This document shows, piece by piece, positions 30,372-32,957 of a stretch of DNA of 32,957 nt. The translations under genes and the position numbers were made by a program. The DNA is from CAYFHQ01 sp964342805 (lineage in GTDB: Bacteria; Bacillota; Clostridia; Peptostreptococcales; Acidaminobacteraceae), in the NCBI GenBank assembly GCA_964342805.1, contig CAYFHQ010000033.1, forward strand, positions 1 through 32,957. Reading direction: 5' to 3'. Numbering within the stretch: position 1 is the stretch's first letter; the number at the start of each line of letters is the position of its first letter. Under the pieces are notes generated by a model. It was given only the letters and a program-made list of their open reading frames with translations, did no database searches and was not told the origin of the DNA.

Positions 30372-31418
30372 TTACGGAAATATGCGGCAGCTAATCTTAC
30401 GATCGCCCCGCTGGATGGCCACATGGCCTGGGTCTTGCTGGGGATCAGTCATGATCTCAACTTGGGCAGGGGCAAAGTCCTGGCGGAGTTGGTTCAGGGT
30501 CTGCTTCTTCTGCCCAACTACCTTGGACTGGACCTTGGGGTGGCAGGTCAATATAAGGTCGTCTTCGCTAGGCGGAAGCTGCGCCAAGGCAGAACCAATG
30601 GCCTGCTTGATCGACTCTGCTATGACCAACTCACCCATGGCAGGGTGCATGGGTCCCGCTAGAACCGCGTCTCCCAAAAGGTCTTCTGTGGCTTGTAAGC
30701 CCACTCGTATAACAGGTATATCCGCTTCCATCAGTTGGGTGCGCATGTGGGCCGCTTCTTTTACGGCTATCTCCAGGGGCAAGGGATGATATGAACCCAA
30801 CCCATAGGAAGTAGCCAAGTCCGTTTCTTTCACAACAACCACCGGATAGATGCGCACGAAATCAGGTTTCATGGCAATGACGGCCTTTGTTGTACGCCTT
30901 CGGGCTTGGTCGTGGTCACCAGGTAGGCCAATCATAAGTTGAATACCTACACGTATTCCAGCACCTTGAAGCGCTTGAACAGCCTGAGACACGCAGGTAG
31001 CATTATGCCCCCGGTGGCTTGCTTCCAAAACAGCTTGGTCCATGGACTGTACACCCAGTTCCACTGTGGTCACACCATACTTTAGGAGGCGGTCGATTAC
31101 CGTTTGACCACAGTAGTCTGGCCTGGTTGAAAGGCGAATGCCCTTTACCCTACCCTCATCTAGATAGGTCTTTGCAATAGCTAAGTATCTTTCTTGGAGG
31201 TCTGGGTCTATACCCGTAAAAGACCCACCATAGTAAGCAATTTCAATGGTAGAGCGACTGGGTCCCAAATAAGTAAGCCCTTCTTCAATACGAGCATGTA
31301 CTTGGTCTGGGCTAGGCGGTGAAAGGGTCCCACTGATTTTCCTTTGGTTGCAAAAAACACAGTCATGGGGACAGCCCCCATGGGGAATGAAAACAGGAAC
31401 AATGCCCTGCTTACTCAA
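30372..31418 (-). CDS. Elp3-like radical SAM protein (no acetyltransferase domain)
   Basis: The 348-residue protein has the radical SAM iron-sulfur motif in HGGCPHDCVFCNQRKI (Cys-x3-Cys-x2-Cys), then AYYGGSFTGID, STRPDYCGQTVIDRL, VELGVQSMDQAVL and RVGIQLMIGLPGD, matching the Elp3/YhcC-type radical SAM core. It ends in a C-terminal domain without the GNAT fold of eukaryotic Elp3, so tRNA acetylation as in Elp3 is not expected. The substrate is unknown. Such genes lie between rnc and smc in many Clostridia. It overlaps the end of rnc by 8 bases and precedes smc by 16 bases. A tRNA- or RNA-modification role is a guess from context. Confidence 0.85.
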   Translation of the reverse strand: MSKQGIVPVFIPHGGCPHDCVFCNQRKISGTLSPPSPDQVHARIEEGLTYLGPSRSTIEIAYYGGSFTGIDPDLQERYLAIAKTYLDEGRVKGIRLSTRPDYCGQTVIDRLLKYGVTTVELGVQSMDQAVLEASHRGHNATCVSQAVQALQGAGIRVGIQLMIGLPGDHDQARRRTTKAVIAMKPDFVRIYPVVVVKETDLATSYGLGSYHPLPLEIAVKEAAHMRTQLMEADIPVIRVGLQATEDLLGDAVLAGPMHPAMGELVIAESIKQAIGSALAQLPPSEDDLILTCHPKVQSKVVGQKKQTLNQLRQDFAPAQVEIMTDPQQDPGHVAIQRGDRKISCRIFP

Positions 31419-32100
31419 AGGATTTCACCTCGCGAATGGCCATCTTGGCTGCTTCTTGCTCACTTTCCTTCTTGCTACGGCCAACCCCCTTGCCAATGAC
31501 TCTGTCATTGAGCTTGACATGGGTATGGAAGACCTTGCTATGGTCCGGTCCTTCCTCTTTGACAATCTCGTACTTAATCCGGTTGTCCTTGTTGACCTGG
31601 GCCAGTTCTTGCAAGTGGGTCTTGTAGTCTAAGAAGACCTTGCCTGCTACGGCGTCTTCGATTTTGCTTGTCATTTCACGCATGATAAAGGCTTTGGCTG
31701 GCTCCATTCCGCCATCCAGATAAATGCTGGCAATGAGGGCTTCAAAAGCGTCAGCCAGGATGGACGTTCGGTCGCGACCACCCGTCAACTCTTCTCCTTT
31801 ACCAAAAAACATATAAGTCCCCAGGTTCAGTTTCCGTGAACATGCGCCCAGGGTGGACTCACAGACGATCTTGGAGCGAATTTTGGTTAATTCTCCTTCT
31901 GGTAACTTGGGGTAATTGCTAAACAAGTGATCACTGATCACAATGCCCAACACCGAGTCACCTAAAAACTCCAAACGTTCATTATTCCGTCTGTCCTTGC
32001 TTTTGCGTTCGTTGGCGTAAGAGCTGTGGGTCAGGGCTTCCTTTAGAATCTCCTGATTGCCAAAGTGATAGCCAATTCGTTTTTCTAAATCCTTGGTCAT
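31411..32100 (-). CDS. rnc: Ribonuclease III
   Basis: RNase III cleaves double-stranded RNA, including rRNA precursors. The 229-residue product has the family signature ERLEFLGDSVLGIVISDHLF, with the acidic catalytic residues of NNERLEFLGDSVLG and ILADAFEALIASIYLDGG. A C-terminal double-stranded RNA-binding domain follows (YKTHLQELAQ; GKGVGRSKKESEQEAAKMA). The frame opens at 32145, but the ATG at 32100 is preceded by AGGGAG and gives MTKDLEKRIGYHF, the usual start. It begins the unit with the radical SAM gene, smc and ftsY. Its leader contains a long perfect-like hairpin at the predicted 5' end, a possible autoregulatory cleavage site. Confidence 0.97.
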   Translation of the reverse strand: MTKDLEKRIGYHFGNQEILKEALTHSSYANERKSKDRRNNERLEFLGDSVLGIVISDHLFSNYPKLPEGELTKIRSKIVCESTLGACSRKLNLGTYMFFGKGEELTGGRDRTSILADAFEALIASIYLDGGMEPAKAFIMREMTSKIEDAVAGKVFLDYKTHLQELAQVNKDNRIKYEIVKEEGPDHSKVFHTHVKLNDRVIGKGVGRSKKESEQEAAKMAIREVKSFE

Positions 32101-32126
32101 GGATGTCTCCCTTCTGATGTGAACCA

Positions 32127-32177
32127 GAAGAGGCTTTTTAAACACACTGGTAAGTAGTGCGTTTAAAAACCCTCTCC
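32127..32177 (-). promoter_or_regulatory. Long leader hairpin of rnc, candidate RNase III substrate
   Basis: Bases 32127-32148 and 32156-32177 are complementary over 22 positions, with one mismatch and two G-U pairs in the RNA, and a seven-base loop. The stem equals about two helical turns, the size favoured by RNase III. It starts within a few bases of the predicted transcription start and ends 26 bases before the rnc ATG. No T-run follows, so it is unlikely to be a terminator. Autocleavage is inferred. Confidence 0.6.
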
Positions 32178-32186
32178 ACCATTACT

Positions 32187-32215
32187 ATTTTAAGGGGTCA
32201 AGGCGAAAAATTCAA
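32187..32215 (-). promoter_or_regulatory. Sigma-A promoter of rnc-radical SAM-smc-ftsY
   Basis: On the minus strand TTGAAT (32210-32215) is followed after 17 bases by TAAAAT (32187-32192). It lies between the fabF terminator and the rnc leader hairpin, the expected place for an operon promoter. Confidence 0.7.
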
Positions 32216-32227
32216 CCTTCTGCCATT

Positions 32228-32276
32228 AATTATAAAGAGGATGCCAGACCGAAAATGGTAAAGGTCCGACACCCTC
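32228..32276 (-). terminator. Terminator of the fabF transcript
   Basis: On the minus strand the arms 32263-32276 and 32237-32250 form a 14-bp stem that includes three G-U pairs, with a twelve-base loop, followed by TTTATAATT. It lies about 25 bases after the fabF stop. Confidence 0.8.
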
Positions 32277-32301
32277 ATTACGAGTGCAATTTTAGTTGTA
32301 C

Positions 32302-32957
32302 TTATGCTTCAAATTTCTTGAAGCACAGGGTTGCATTGTGGCCACCAAAGCCAAGGGAGTTGGAAATAGCAACTTTAACGTCTGCTTCCTTACCCTTGTT
32401 TGGAAGAACCTGCAGGTCTAGTTCTGGATCTTGCTCTTGAATACCCATGGTACCGTGTACAAATCCTTGGTGCAGGGCCTGAACACAGGCAATGGCTTCC
32501 ACAGCCCCTGCAGCACCAAGACAGTGGCCTGTCATGGACTTTGTGGAGTTCACAAGCAAGTTGTTTGCATGGTCACCAAAGACAGACTTGATAGCCAGTG
32601 TTTCGAATTTGTCATTATAAGGCGTGGATGTCCCGTGGGCATTGACATAGTCAACGTCTTCAGGCTGAAGACCCGCGTCCTTAATAGCCATGTTCATGGA
32701 ACGTGCAGCACCTTCACCACCTGGAGCTGGAGACGTAATATGGTAGGCATCTGCAGATGCGCCATAGCCGACAACTTCAGCATAGATCTTTGCACTACGA
32801 GCCTTGGCATGCTCCAGTTCTTCAAGGATAAGGATACCGGCACCTTCACCCATGACAAAGCCGTTACGGTCCTTGTCAAATGGACGAGATGCAGTTTGAG
32901 GATCATCATTACGCGTAGACATGGCCTTCATTGTACAGAAACCTGCCATACCCAACA
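32302..32957 (-). CDS. fabF: Beta-ketoacyl-ACP synthase II FabF, C-terminal part (enters from right edge)
   Basis: FabF condenses malonyl-ACP with acyl-ACP in fatty acid elongation. About 218 C-terminal residues are present. They show the active-site histidines in VNAHGTSTPYND and KSMTGHCLGAAGA, the glycine-rich SNSLGFGGHNATL, and STRNDDPQTASRPFD and GFVMGEGAGILILEE. The catalytic cysteine lies outside the window, and the truncation is caused by the window edge. FabF is preferred to FabB by motif style and by its position upstream of rnc, a common Clostridia arrangement. It ends in its own terminator. Confidence 0.95.
   Translation of the reverse strand, partial: LGMAGFCTMKAMSTRNDDPQTASRPFDKDRNGFVMGEGAGILILEELEHAKARSAKIYAEVVGYGASADAYHITSPAPGGEGAARSMNMAIKDAGLQPEDVDYVNAHGTSTPYNDKFETLAIKSVFGDHANNLLVNSTKSMTGHCLGAAGAVEAIACVQALHQGFVHGTMGIQEQDPELDLQVLPNKGKEADVKVAISNSLGFGGHNATLCFKKFEA

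Noticed and set aside
1..32957. Mobile element, CRISPR array, tRNA or rRNA genes
   Set aside because: No transposase-like frames, regularly spaced repeats, tRNA cloverleaf-like segments or rRNA-like conserved blocks were seen; the window is dense with housekeeping and flagellar genes.
32302..32957. fabF as a broken gene
   Set aside because: The missing N-terminal half is explained by the window edge; the visible frame has no internal stop.

Overview
This 32,957-base window is chromosomal core sequence from a motile, low-to-mid-GC Gram-positive bacterium. A Clostridia-type anaerobe is the best fit. The evidence is the presence of CodY, RbgA, YlxM and KhpA, strong AGGAGG-type ribosome binding sites, several TTG starts, and a Firmicutes gene order. 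I cannot name a genus. Every credible gene lies on the minus strand, so transcription runs from high to low coordinates. No rRNA, tRNA, CRISPR array, insertion sequence or prophage gene was seen. No gene-free stretch exceeds about 205 bases.

Read in the direction of transcription, promoters and hairpin terminators divide the window into blocks. (1) The end of fabF, with a terminator at about 32.25 kb. (2) rnc, an Elp3-like radical SAM gene, smc and ftsY, led by a promoter and a long leader hairpin. (3) ylxM-ffh-rpsP-khpA, from a near-consensus sigma-A promoter at 25.53 kb to a hairpin at 23.1 kb. (4) rimM-trmD, then rplS with its own promoter and a strong terminator at 21.24 kb. (5) rbgA, rnhB, a FliK-like gene, an orphan FlhB C-terminal domain gene, yraN and two small membrane-protein genes, ending at a hairpin at 16.12 kb. 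(6) comM-dprA, a DNA-uptake pair, ending at 13.37 kb. (7) topA-codY, with a strong promoter overlapped by a possible CodY box, ending at 10.35 kb. (8) A long flagellar operon: flgB, flgC, fliE, fliF, fliG, fliH, fliI, fliJ, a MotE-like gene, fliK, flgD, a TIGR02530-type gene and flgE. flgE runs off the left edge. A sigma-D/FliA-like promoter precedes flgB.

The blocks link SRP-dependent protein export (ffh, ftsY, ylxM), chromosome organisation (smc, topA), ribosome and RNA maturation (rnc, rimM, trmD, rplS, rpsP, rbgA, khpA), DNA uptake (comM, dprA), nutrient sensing (codY) and motility. The order from rnc to flgB closely follows the Bacillus subtilis rnc-smc-ftsY ... topA ... codY-flgB segment, but sucCD, trmFO, xerC and hslVU are absent from this interval. 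I see no clearly new multi-gene system. The most interesting signals are regulatory: a 22-bp hairpin at the 5' end of the rnc message that looks like an RNase III substrate, competing RNA structures that could hide the flgE ribosome binding site, the possible CodY box on the topA-codY promoter, and a palindrome at the ylxM-ffh transcription start. The detached FliK/FlhB pair and the two-gene membrane-protein insertion are the best protein-level leads.
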